64,000 nt of DNA. It comes from Bacteroides sp. Its GTDB lineage: Bacteria > Bacteroidota > Bacteroidia > Bacteroidales > Bacteroidaceae. Shown piece by piece: positions 16,835-24,732 of this stretch; position 1 is the stretch's first letter, and each line of letters starts with the position of its first letter. The stretch lies in the NCBI GenBank assembly GCA_019414725.1, contig DXLM01000005.1, forward strand, positions 1 to 64,000, given 5' to 3'. A program made the position numbers and the translations under genes. The notes below the pieces were generated by a model, which saw only the letters and a list, made by a program, of their open reading frames with translations, did not search any database and was not told the origin of the DNA.

Positions 16835-18361
16835 ATGTCAGAGTCAAAGAGAATAAAAACTGCCTTGGTATCGGTATACCATAAGGATGGTTTAGATGCA
16901 ATCATTCGTCGTTTGGCGGAAGAAGGTGTAGAATTTTTGTCTACCGGCGGTACACGTCATTTTATTGAAAGTTTAGGTTATCCCTGTCATGCAGTGGAAG
17001 ATCTGACTGGATATCCTTCTATTCTAGGTGGTCGCGTAAAGACACTTCATCCGAAAGTGTTTGGTGGTATTTTATGCCGTCGTGAACTGGAAGAAGACCG
17101 TCAGCAGGTTACTCAGTATGAAATACCTGAAATAGATCTGGTGATTGTCGATCTTTATCCGTTTGAAGATACAGTTGCTTCAGGAGCCGATGCTCAGTCT
17201 ATTATCGAAAAGATTGACATAGGTGGTATCTCATTGATTCGTGCAGCAGCGAAAAATTTCAATGATGTAGTTATCGTAGCAAGTAAAGCTCAGTATAAGC
17301 CGTTCCTTGATATCATTACAGAAAACGGTGCGGTTACTACTCGTGAAGAACGTCGCTGGTTTGCTAAAGAAGCATTTGCCGTTTCTTCTCATTATGATTC
17401 AGCTATCTTCGGATGGTTCGATGGAGGTGAAGATTCTGCATTCCGTTGTGCTGCTGAAGAACCGAAAGTATTGCGCTATGGTGAAAATCCTCATCAGAAA
17501 GGTGTTTTCTTCGGCGATTTGAACAAGATGTTCGATCAGATTCATGGAAAAGAAATTTCATACAACAATCTGCTTGACATCAATGCAGCAGTTGATTTGA
17601 TTGATGAGTTCAAGGGAGAAACAACATTTGCTATCCTGAAGCACAATAATGCTTGTGGTCTGGCTTCTCGTCCTGTATTGGTAGATGCCTGGCGTGCTGC
17701 ATTGGCAGGAGATCCTGTTTCTGCTTTCGGTGGTGTGCTTGTAACAAATACTGTAGTAGACCGTGCTACAGCCGAAGAAATCAATGGTTTGTTCTTCGAA
17801 GTTATTATTGCTCCTGATTACGATGTAGATGCTTTACAGATTCTTACTCAAAAGAAGAATCGCATCATTCTGGTTCGCAAAGAAGCTGAAACTCCGAAAA
17901 AACAGTTCCGTTCTTTGTTGAACGGTGTATTGGTTCAGGATCGTGATTTGAAGACTGAAACTCGTGACGATTTGAAACAGGTTTCTGAAAAAGCTCCTTC
18001 GGATGCTGAAATAGACGATATGCTTTTTGCTAACAAGATTGTAAAACAAAGCAAGAGCAATGCAATTGTACTGGCTAAAGGAAAACAGCTTGTAGCTAGT
18101 GGAGTTGGTCAGACTTCACGCGTTGATGCATTGAAGCAGGCTATCGAAAAAGCTAAGTCTTTCGGATTCGACCTGAATGGTGCTGTTATGGCTAGTGATG
18201 CTTTCTTCCCCTTCCCCGACTGTGTAGAACTTGCAGATAAGGAAGGTATTAAAGCTGTCATCCAGCCGGGTGGCTCAGTGAAAGATGAACTCACTTTCCA
18301 GTATTGCAATGAACATGGTGTAGCTATGGTCATTACTGGAGTGCGTCATTTCAAGCATTAA
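16835..18361 (+). CDS. purH: Bifunctional AICAR formyltransferase/IMP cyclohydrolase
   Basis: A 508-residue enzyme that catalyses the last two steps of purine synthesis. The N-terminal MGS-like IMP cyclohydrolase domain (about 1-130) shows LSTGGT (35-40) and GGRVKTLHPKVFGG (64-77). The formyltransferase part carries RYGENPHQKG (213-222) and the catalytic KHNNACGLA (268-276), plus the C-terminal VVIQPGGSVKDE-like segment (AVIQPGGSVKDE). The length is normal. It lies upstream of mreB on the same strand, separated by a long imperfect inverted repeat, so cotranscription with the cell-shape operon is uncertain. Confidence 0.96.
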   Translation: MSESKRIKTALVSVYHKDGLDAIIRRLAEEGVEFLSTGGTRHFIESLGYPCHAVEDLTGYPSILGGRVKTLHPKVFGGILCRRELEEDRQQVTQYEIPEIDLVIVDLYPFEDTVASGADAQSIIEKIDIGGISLIRAAAKNFNDVVIVASKAQYKPFLDIITENGAVTTREERRWFAKEAFAVSSHYDSAIFGWFDGGEDSAFRCAAEEPKVLRYGENPHQKGVFFGDLNKMFDQIHGKEISYNNLLDINAAVDLIDEFKGETTFAILKHNNACGLASRPVLVDAWRAALAGDPVSAFGGVLVTNTVVDRATAEEINGLFFEVIIAPDYDVDALQILTQKKNRIILVRKEAETPKKQFRSLLNGVLVQDRDLKTETRDDLKQVSEKAPSDAEIDDMLFANKIVKQSKSNAIVLAKGKQLVASGVGQTSRVDALKQAIEKAKSFGFDLNGAVMASDAFFPFPDCVELADKEGIKAVIQPGGSVKDELTFQYCNEHGVAMVITGVRHFKH

Positions 18362-18372
18362 TATTTACATAA

Positions 18373-18469
18373 GGAATATAAATAATGAGGAATAAAGGCT
18401 TTTCCGTGGGGAATTGCATGAGGCGAGGCTGTATAAGTCTTTATTCTTCATTATATATTTATATTTTCC
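18373..18469 (+). repeat. Long imperfect inverted repeat (element B) between purH and mreB
   Basis: The 28-base left arm (18373-18400, core AATGAGGAATAAAGGCT) pairs with the right arm (18436-18469, core AGTCTTTATTCTTCATT) with G:T wobbles and a 4-base bulge. The loop is about 35 bases. The arm cores AATGAGGAA and TTCTTCATT recur in element A at 5411-5476, suggesting a dispersed repeat. No T run follows, so it is not a classical terminator. Confidence 0.6.
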
Positions 18470-18512
18470 ATATTAATTTAATAAGATCCTTTTATTACAG
18501 AGAAGAAAGATT

Positions 18513-19535
18513 ATGGGATTATTTTCTTTTACACAAGAAATAGCAATGGATCTTGGAACTGCCAATACCATTATATTGAGCAATGACAAGATTGTAGTGG
18601 ATGAGCCATCAGTGGTAGCACTCGACCGTCGCACTGACAAAATGATTGCTGTCGGTGAACGTGCAAAACTGATGTATGAAAAGGAAAACCCAAACATCCG
18701 TACTGTGCGCCCGCTTCGTGATGGTGTGATTGCCGACTTTAATGCGTGCGAGCAGATGATGCGTGGTTTGATAAAGAAAGTGAATACGGGGCGCCGTTTG
18801 TTTACTCCTTCACTTCGTATGGTGATTGGTGTTCCTTCTGGTTCTACTGAAGTAGAGCTGAGAGCAGTACGCGATAGTGCTGAACATGCGGGCGGACGTG
18901 ATGTATATCTGATTTTTGAGCCAATGGCAGCTGCTATCGGTATCGGACTGGATGTAGAAGCTCCGGAAGGTAATATGATTGTAGATATAGGTGGTGGTTC
19001 TACCGAAATTGCGGTTATTTCATTGGGAGGTATTGTGTCGAACAATTCTATCCGTATTGCCGGAGATGATTTGACAGCCGATATTCAGGAATATATGAGC
19101 CGTCAGCATAATGTGAAGGTGAGTGAACGTATGGCAGAACGTATCAAGATTCATGTGGGAGCTGCCTTGACAGATTTGGGAGAGGATGCTCCGGAAGACT
19201 ATATCGTGCGTGGACCTAACCGAATTACTGCATTGCCGATGGAAGTTCCGGTTTGTTACCAGGAAATTGCTCATTGTCTGGAAAAGAGCATTGCTAAGAT
19301 AGAGACTGCAATTCTGAGCGCATTGGAAAATACTCCTCCAGAATTGTATGCTGATATCGTGAGCAACGGTATTTATCTGGCTGGTGGTGGCGCATTGTTG
19401 CGTGGACTCGATAAACGTTTGACTGACAAGATCAATATTCCGTTCCATATAGCCGAAGACCCCTTGCTGAGTGTAGCTAAAGGTACAGGTATTGCACTGA
19501 AGAACGTCGATCGTTTTTCATTCTTGATGAGATAA
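18513..19535 (+). CDS. mreB: Rod shape-determining protein MreB
   Basis: A 340-residue bacterial actin. The phosphate-1 loop MDLGTANT is at 12-19, phosphate-2 IVDIGGGSTEIAV around 152-164, and the adenosine motif LAGGGALLRGLDKRL near 290-304. MreB forms membrane-bound filaments that steer the Rod elongation complex. It heads the set mreB-mreC-mreD-mrdA-rodA, all on the plus strand. The N-terminus begins with a short amphipathic MGLFSFTQE segment, fitting membrane attachment. Confidence 0.96.
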   Translation: MGLFSFTQEIAMDLGTANTIILSNDKIVVDEPSVVALDRRTDKMIAVGERAKLMYEKENPNIRTVRPLRDGVIADFNACEQMMRGLIKKVNTGRRLFTPSLRMVIGVPSGSTEVELRAVRDSAEHAGGRDVYLIFEPMAAAIGIGLDVEAPEGNMIVDIGGGSTEIAVISLGGIVSNNSIRIAGDDLTADIQEYMSRQHNVKVSERMAERIKIHVGAALTDLGEDAPEDYIVRGPNRITALPMEVPVCYQEIAHCLEKSIAKIETAILSALENTPPELYADIVSNGIYLAGGGALLRGLDKRLTDKINIPFHIAEDPLLSVAKGTGIALKNVDRFSFLMR

Positions 19536-19594
19536 AACTTCCATTGAAGCATTATTTATGGAAGTTGCGGGGCCTTGAAAGATTATGGCTCCGC
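19536..19594 (+). other. Two consecutive hairpins between mreB and mreC
   Basis: Hairpin 1 pairs AACTTCCAT (19536-19544) with ATGGAAGTT (19558-19566). Hairpin 2 starts on the next base: GCGGGGCC (19567-19574) with GGCTCCGC (19587-19594). No T run follows. They may stabilise or process the mreB message or set the ratio of MreB to MreC. Confidence 0.5.
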
Positions 19595-19633
19595 GTTAAT
19601 CTTGATATTTCTCTTCTCTGATAGGTTGTAGGT

Positions 19634-20473
19634 ATGCGAAATCTGCTAAACTTTTTATTGAAATATGATTATTGGCTGCTCTTTGTCTTCTTAGAGGTAG
19701 TGAGCTTCATTTTGCTGTTTCGTTTCAACAGCTATCAGGGGAGTGTCTTTTTTACTTCAGCCAATCGTATTGCCGGAAACATTTATGAAGTAGCCAGCGA
19801 GATTACTTCTTATTTCGGGTTGCATACGGTAAACCGTGATTTGGTACGCCGTAATGTAGAACTGGAATTGCAAGTTGAGTCTTTGAGTAAAGCACTTAAA
19901 GCTTATACACGCGATACTACCGAAGTAGAAAAGAATTATAAAGATGTGCTGGCTGATTATTCTATCTATCCGGCTCAGGTGGTGAATAACAGTCTGACAC
20001 ACGTTGATAATTACATAACAATCAATAAGGGTTCTGCTGATAGTATTTGTGCTGAAATGGGGGTAGTGAGCGGAAATGGAATTGTTGGCATTGTATATCA
20101 GACTTCGGCTCATTATGCCATTGTTTTACCAGTCTTGAATTCGAAAAGCAGTATCAGTTGTAAAATACGTCGGACAGATTATTTCGGTTCTTTAAAATGG
20201 AGTGGAGGGTCTTCACTTTATGCCTGGCTTAGGGATATTCCGCGACATTCTGAGTTCTCGTTAGGCGATACAGTTGTGACTAGCGGGCATAGTGCTGTAT
20301 TTCCGGAAGGTATTCCTGTGGGAATGGTAGATGATATAATGGATAGTCATGACGGGTTGTCGTATGTGTTGAAAGTAAAACTGTTTACCGATTTTGCTCG
20401 TCTGAACGATGTAAATGTGATTAGTGCTCGTGGACAGTCAGAACAGGCTGTACTCGAAGATAATATAAAATAA
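19634..20473 (+). CDS. mreC: Rod shape-determining protein MreC
   Basis: A 279-residue bitopic inner-membrane protein. A short cytoplasmic start is followed by a transmembrane helix (about 14-33), a coiled coil (about 68-110) and the double beta-barrel periplasmic domain (about 112-265) with the family motifs VVSGNGIVGIV and GDTVVTSG-HSAVFPEGIPVG. It links MreB and PBP2/RodA in the elongation complex. It sits 98 bases after mreB, a gap filled by two hairpins, and 5 bases ahead of mreD. Confidence 0.94.
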   Translation: MRNLLNFLLKYDYWLLFVFLEVVSFILLFRFNSYQGSVFFTSANRIAGNIYEVASEITSYFGLHTVNRDLVRRNVELELQVESLSKALKAYTRDTTEVEKNYKDVLADYSIYPAQVVNNSLTHVDNYITINKGSADSICAEMGVVSGNGIVGIVYQTSAHYAIVLPVLNSKSSISCKIRRTDYFGSLKWSGGSSLYAWLRDIPRHSEFSLGDTVVTSGHSAVFPEGIPVGMVDDIMDSHDGLSYVLKVKLFTDFARLNDVNVISARGQSEQAVLEDNIK

Positions 20474-20478
20474 AGGAT

Positions 20479-20979
20479 ATGGTATTGTTCTTACATAGAC
20501 TGGGCTGGTTTGTGTTTCTGGTACTGCTTCAGGTACTGGTACTGAACCATGTGCATATCTTAGGCTATGCAACTCCTATGCTTTATATCTATTATATATT
20601 GATATTGAATGCTGAAACTCCGCGTAAATCGTTGTTGTTGCAGGCATTCTTTATTGGACTTTGCATTGATATATTTAGTAATACTCCCGGCATGAATGCG
20701 GCAGCGGCTACAATGATGGCTTTTACCCGTCGTCCGTTACTGCGTATGCAGATGCTTCGTGATGTGACTGACGATTATGTTCCCGGCATTCGCTCAATGG
20801 GATTCTATCCGTTTTTCAGGTATGTTCTGAGTGAAACGGTGGTATTTATTGTGACTTTGCAGGTTATCGATGCTTTTACCTTTTTCCGCATGAGTGAGCT
20901 GATGTGGAAAATTCTGACAGATACATTGATGACGATTGTCGGTATTATTTGTATAGACACTATAAGGAGGAAGAAGTAG
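20479..20979 (+). CDS. mreD: Rod shape-determining protein MreD
   Basis: A 166-residue polytopic inner-membrane protein with about 5-6 hydrophobic segments, in the position and size of MreD. Sequence conservation in this family is low, so the call rests on the combination of topology, size and the location between mreC and mrdA. The stop codon TAG shares its last base with the GTG start of the next gene. Confidence 0.9.
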   Translation: MVLFLHRLGWFVFLVLLQVLVLNHVHILGYATPMLYIYYILILNAETPRKSLLLQAFFIGLCIDIFSNTPGMNAAAATMMAFTRRPLLRMQMLRDVTDDYVPGIRSMGFYPFFRYVLSETVVFIVTLQVIDAFTFFRMSELMWKILTDTLMTIVGIICIDTIRRKK

Positions 20980-22829
20980 TGGATAGAAATTATAAGCTGG
21001 CAAAAAGAAGATATGTAATAGGTGGCGTCGTGCTGACGGTAGTTGTTCTTTTTATCATTCGCTTGTTTGCCTTACAAATATTGAGTGACGATTATAGAAA
21101 GAATGCAGACAGTAATGCCTTTCTGAAAAAAATCCAATATCCGAGTCGTGGAGTAATATACGACCGTACGGGTAAGCTGTTGGTTTATAATCAGCCTGCT
21201 TATGATATTACGGTGGTAATGAAGGAAATTACTTCACTGGATACGCTGGACTTGTGTCGTACGCTGAGGATTACCCCTGAATTTTTACGGCGTAAGTTTC
21301 GCGATCTGAAAGATCGTCGTTTAAATCCTGGTTATTCGCCTTATACCAATCAAGTCTTTCTTACCCAACTTTCAGCTGAAGACTGTGGGGTTTTTCAAGA
21401 GAAGCTTTTTAAATTTCCCGGTTTTTATATTCAAAGACGTACTATTCGTCAGTATAATTACAATTCGGGGGCACATATATTAGGAGATATAGGGGAAGTT
21501 TCCAAACAGGAAATGGAGGACGATGAATATTATCTGCCCGGTGATTTTATTGGAAAGCTGGGAGTGGAACGCTCTTATGAGAAACAACTTCGAGGAGAAA
21601 AGGGAGTTGAAGTACTGCTTCGTGATGCGCATGGCCGTATTCAGGGCAATTATATGGAAGGTAAATTTGATAAAGCTCCTGTTCCGGGCAAGAACTTGAC
21701 ATTAAGTCTGGATATTGAGCTTCAGATGTTGGGTGAAAGGCTGCTGGAAGGGAAAATTGGAAGTATTGTTGCTATTGAGCCTTCTACGGGTGAGGTACTA
21801 TGCCTTGTTTCATCGCCAACTTATGATCCCAGTCTGATGATTGGACGTGACAGAGGAAAGAATCATTTAGCTATGTCAAAGGACCCTTGGAAACCCTTGC
21901 TGAACCGTGCTATAATGGGAGCTTACCCTCCGGGATCTACTTTTAAAACTACTCAGGCCTTGACTTTTCTTCAGGAAGGAATTATTAATACAGGAACCAT
22001 GTATCCATGCTCTGGAGGATTCTCTTACCGTGGACTTCATGTGGGATGCCATGCTCATCCTTCGCCTCTGTCTTTGATTCCTGCCATTGCAACTTCTTGT
22101 AATGGTTATTTTTGCTGGGGATTGTATTATATGATTGGTGCACGACAGAAATATGGTTCTGTGCAGAAGGCGATGAATACCTGGCGTGATTACATGGTTT
22201 CAATGGGATTTGGCTATCAGTTGGGAATTGACTTGCCGGGAGAAAAACGTGGAATGATTCCTAATGCACAGTATTATGATAAGGCATATCGCCGTTCATG
22301 GAATGGTTTGACTATTATTAGTATTTCAATCGGACAGGGAGAAGTTACTGCTACTCCATTACAGATTGCCAACTTGGGTGCTACTATAGCCAATCGGGGA
22401 TATTTTGTAACTCCTCATGTCGTAAAGGAAATAGAAGGAGAGTCGATTGATTCGATTTATACAACTCGCCGGTATACGAAAGTAGATAAAGGGCATTATG
22501 AAGAAGTTGTACAAGGCATGCGTTCGGCTGTGCTTGGAGGTACATGCCGTACGGCAAATATTCCAGAACTGGAAATCTGCGGAAAAACGGGTACAGCGCA
22601 AAATCATGGAAAGGACCATTCTGCATTTATGGGATTTGCTCCGATGAATAATCCGAAGATAGCGATTGCTGTTTATGTAGAGAATGGAGGATGGGGAGCC
22701 ACATATGGGGTTCCTATCGGAAAATTGATGATAGAAAAGTATTTGACTGGTAAGCTGACTGCGGAAGACGAGGCGTTGGCAACCGATATTCAAAACCGAA
22801 GAATTGATTATGGCTTACAGGAAAGATAG
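20979..22829 (+). CDS. mrdA: Penicillin-binding protein 2 (elongation transpeptidase)
   Basis: A 616-residue class B PBP starting at GTG 20979, which overlaps the mreD stop by one base and has a perfect AGGAGG at 20964-20969; upstream in-frame codons lie within mreD. A signal-anchor helix (about 12-34) is followed by the pedestal domain and the transpeptidase domain with SxxK at S320-K323 (STFK), SxN at 373-375 (SCN) and KTG at 536-538. It crosslinks lateral-wall peptidoglycan together with the glycosyltransferase RodA, encoded next with overlap. A strong Shine-Dalgarno is unusual in this phylum. Confidence 0.94.
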   Translation: MDRNYKLAKRRYVIGGVVLTVVVLFIIRLFALQILSDDYRKNADSNAFLKKIQYPSRGVIYDRTGKLLVYNQPAYDITVVMKEITSLDTLDLCRTLRITPEFLRRKFRDLKDRRLNPGYSPYTNQVFLTQLSAEDCGVFQEKLFKFPGFYIQRRTIRQYNYNSGAHILGDIGEVSKQEMEDDEYYLPGDFIGKLGVERSYEKQLRGEKGVEVLLRDAHGRIQGNYMEGKFDKAPVPGKNLTLSLDIELQMLGERLLEGKIGSIVAIEPSTGEVLCLVSSPTYDPSLMIGRDRGKNHLAMSKDPWKPLLNRAIMGAYPPGSTFKTTQALTFLQEGIINTGTMYPCSGGFSYRGLHVGCHAHPSPLSLIPAIATSCNGYFCWGLYYMIGARQKYGSVQKAMNTWRDYMVSMGFGYQLGIDLPGEKRGMIPNAQYYDKAYRRSWNGLTIISISIGQGEVTATPLQIANLGATIANRGYFVTPHVVKEIEGESIDSIYTTRRYTKVDKGHYEEVVQGMRSAVLGGTCRTANIPELEICGKTGTAQNHGKDHSAFMGFAPMNNPKIAIAVYVENGGWGATYGVPIGKLMIEKYLTGKLTAEDEALATDIQNRRIDYGLQER

Positions 22830-24264
22830 TTTATGGAAAACAGTTGACTGGTGGACGATAGCTCTTTACATGGTGCTGATCGTATGTGGATGGTTCAGTG
22901 TGTGCGGAGCCAGTTATGATTATGGTGATCCTGATTTTCTGAACTTTACTACACGTGCCGGAAAGCAGTTGATGTGGATTGGATGTTCCTTGACTTTAGG
23001 TTTTGTTTTGTTGATGCTTGAAGAACGTTTGTATGATACTTATGCTTATCTGATATACGGTATTTTGTTGTTGTTGCTTTTTGGAACGATATTTAATCCA
23101 CATGAGATAAAAGGATCACGTTCGTGGATTGTATTGGGACCTGTGAGTTTACAGCCCGCAGAGTTTGCGAAGTTTGCAACAGCTTTAGCTTTGGCAAAAT
23201 ATATGGGCGAGTATACCTTTTCTATCGAGCGGGGTAGAAACATGCTGGTATGTCTTGCTATAATTCTTATCCCTATGGTGCTGATAGTCTGTCAGAAAGA
23301 AACGGGTTCGGCATTGGTTTACTTATCATTTTTTCTTGTTCTCTATAGAGAAGGTATGACAGGTTCCATCTTGTTTGCGGGTGTATGTGCCATTATTTAT
23401 TTTATTGTCGGTATTCGTTTCAGCAATGAACTGATGGCAGATGGACTCACTTCATTGGGAGAATTTGCCGTATTGGGGTTAATTATATTGTTTTCTGCCT
23501 TATTGGTCAAAGCATATTGTAAGAATAGCGATCGAGCTGTAGTCTATATACTTTCATTTGGATTGGGATCGATGTTATTGGGATGGCTTTTTTCGCTTTA
23601 TGTCATTCCGTTTGATGTCGTTTATTTGCAGGGAGGAGTTTGTGCAGCCTTATGTATTTATCTGGTCTATTTATTCCTGCATGAACGTATTCGTAATTAT
23701 TTGTATATATTGGTTTTTACCATTGGTTCGGTAGGTTTCCTTTTTTCTGCCGATTATGTGTTCAATGAAGTATTGGAACCTCACCAACAGATTCGTATAA
23801 AGGTATTATTGGGTATGGAAGACGATCCGACGGGAGCTGGATATAATGTAAATCAAAGTAAAATCGCCATTGGATCTGGAGGTTTTCTCGGTAAAGGCTT
23901 TCTGAACGGTACTCAGACAAAACTGAAGTATGTCCCTGAACAGGATACTGATTTTATTTTTTGTACGGTAGGAGAAGAAAAAGGATTTGTGGGTTCTACT
24001 TTCGTTATTCTTTTGTTTGCTTCATTAATATGGCGTTTGATTTATTTGGCTGAACGTCAGAGTACCCGTTTTGGAAGAGTATATGGATATAGTGTGTTAA
24101 GTATTTTCTTTTTTCACCTGTTTGTTAATGTAGGCATGGTGTTAGGGTTAACTCCAGTCATTGGTATACCACTTCCTTTCTTTAGTTACGGAGGATCTTC
24201 GCTTTGGGGCTTTACAATTTTATTATTTGTCTTTCTGCGTATTGATGCTGCTCGTGAACGGTAA
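22810..24264 (+). CDS. rodA: Peptidoglycan glycosyltransferase RodA (SEDS family)
   Basis: A 484-residue SEDS protein with about 10-12 transmembrane segments. Recognisable motifs are GSRSWI/LQPAEFAKFA (about 100-122), the late EQDTDFIFCTVGEEKGFVG loop (about 378-396) and the C-terminal signature PLPFFSYGGSSLWGF. RodA polymerises lipid II into glycan strands with PBP2. The ATG at 22810 lies 20 bases inside mrdA; a TTG two codons earlier is possible. Its 3' end overlaps the convergent gldH by 42 bases. It is longer than E. coli RodA, with extra hydrophobic stretches in the middle (about 185-300). Confidence 0.94.
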   Translation: MAYRKDSLWKTVDWWTIALYMVLIVCGWFSVCGASYDYGDPDFLNFTTRAGKQLMWIGCSLTLGFVLLMLEERLYDTYAYLIYGILLLLLFGTIFNPHEIKGSRSWIVLGPVSLQPAEFAKFATALALAKYMGEYTFSIERGRNMLVCLAIILIPMVLIVCQKETGSALVYLSFFLVLYREGMTGSILFAGVCAIIYFIVGIRFSNELMADGLTSLGEFAVLGLIILFSALLVKAYCKNSDRAVVYILSFGLGSMLLGWLFSLYVIPFDVVYLQGGVCAALCIYLVYLFLHERIRNYLYILVFTIGSVGFLFSADYVFNEVLEPHQQIRIKVLLGMEDDPTGAGYNVNQSKIAIGSGGFLGKGFLNGTQTKLKYVPEQDTDFIFCTVGEEKGFVGSTFVILLFASLIWRLIYLAERQSTRFGRVYGYSVLSIFFFHLFVNVGMVLGLTPVIGIPLPFFSYGGSSLWGFTILLFVFLRIDAARER

Positions 24265-24732
24265 TAAGCGTATGCCTACATCACTGATACCTTTTAAAGG
24301 CTCATCTCGCATGATGTGTACTATCTGAACCATACTGTCGGATGGAGAAAAAGTGACAGGGTGGTGAGGGGAGGTATACTGGTATAAATTGCTGGAAGTT
24401 CCATTTCCTTTCCAGTTGCCTTGTTTGTCTGCCAGTGTGATATGGAGAGTATCGGGATGTCTGTCTGGACTAAGCGGATATAATATTTCCATCCATATAT
24501 CTTGATAAGGATAGTTTTCTGTATGTCGTAGTCCTACTTCTAAGTCGTATTGTTTTCCTGCCAATTGAGCAGGTAACTGGTATTTCAGGGTATCTGTCTT
24601 TTTCCAGCCCTCAATACTCAGGTTTTGATAAGTATGGTAAATGGTTTGGTTATCGCATGCCGCAAGGGAGAATAGTAAACAGATTATTCCCCCTGCGATG
24701 CGAATATATGATGAAGTTTTTCGTGTGGTCAT
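24223..24732 (-). CDS. gldH: GldH-family lipoprotein
   Basis: A 169-residue lipoprotein with a signal sequence ending at C26 (FSLAAC). The mature part (DNQTIYHTYQNLSIEGWKKTDTLKY...) resembles GldH, which in gliding Bacteroidetes is part of the motility/type IX secretion machinery; non-gliding gut relatives keep it next to ricT and holB, where its job is unclear. The start overlaps the ricT stop by 4 bases. Its end overlaps the rodA end on the other strand by 42 bases, with no room for a terminator between them. Confidence 0.82.
   Translation of the reverse strand: MTTRKTSSYIRIAGGIICLLFSLAACDNQTIYHTYQNLSIEGWKKTDTLKYQLPAQLAGKQYDLEVGLRHTENYPYQDIWMEILYPLSPDRHPDTLHITLADKQGNWKGNGTSSNLYQYTSPHHPVTFSPSDSMVQIVHIMRDEPLKGISDVGIRLLPFTSSINTQKDK

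Noticed and set aside
18473..19045. 190-residue minus-strand frame opposite mreB
   Set aside because: Serine/proline-rich shadow of the MreB reading frame; no independent support.
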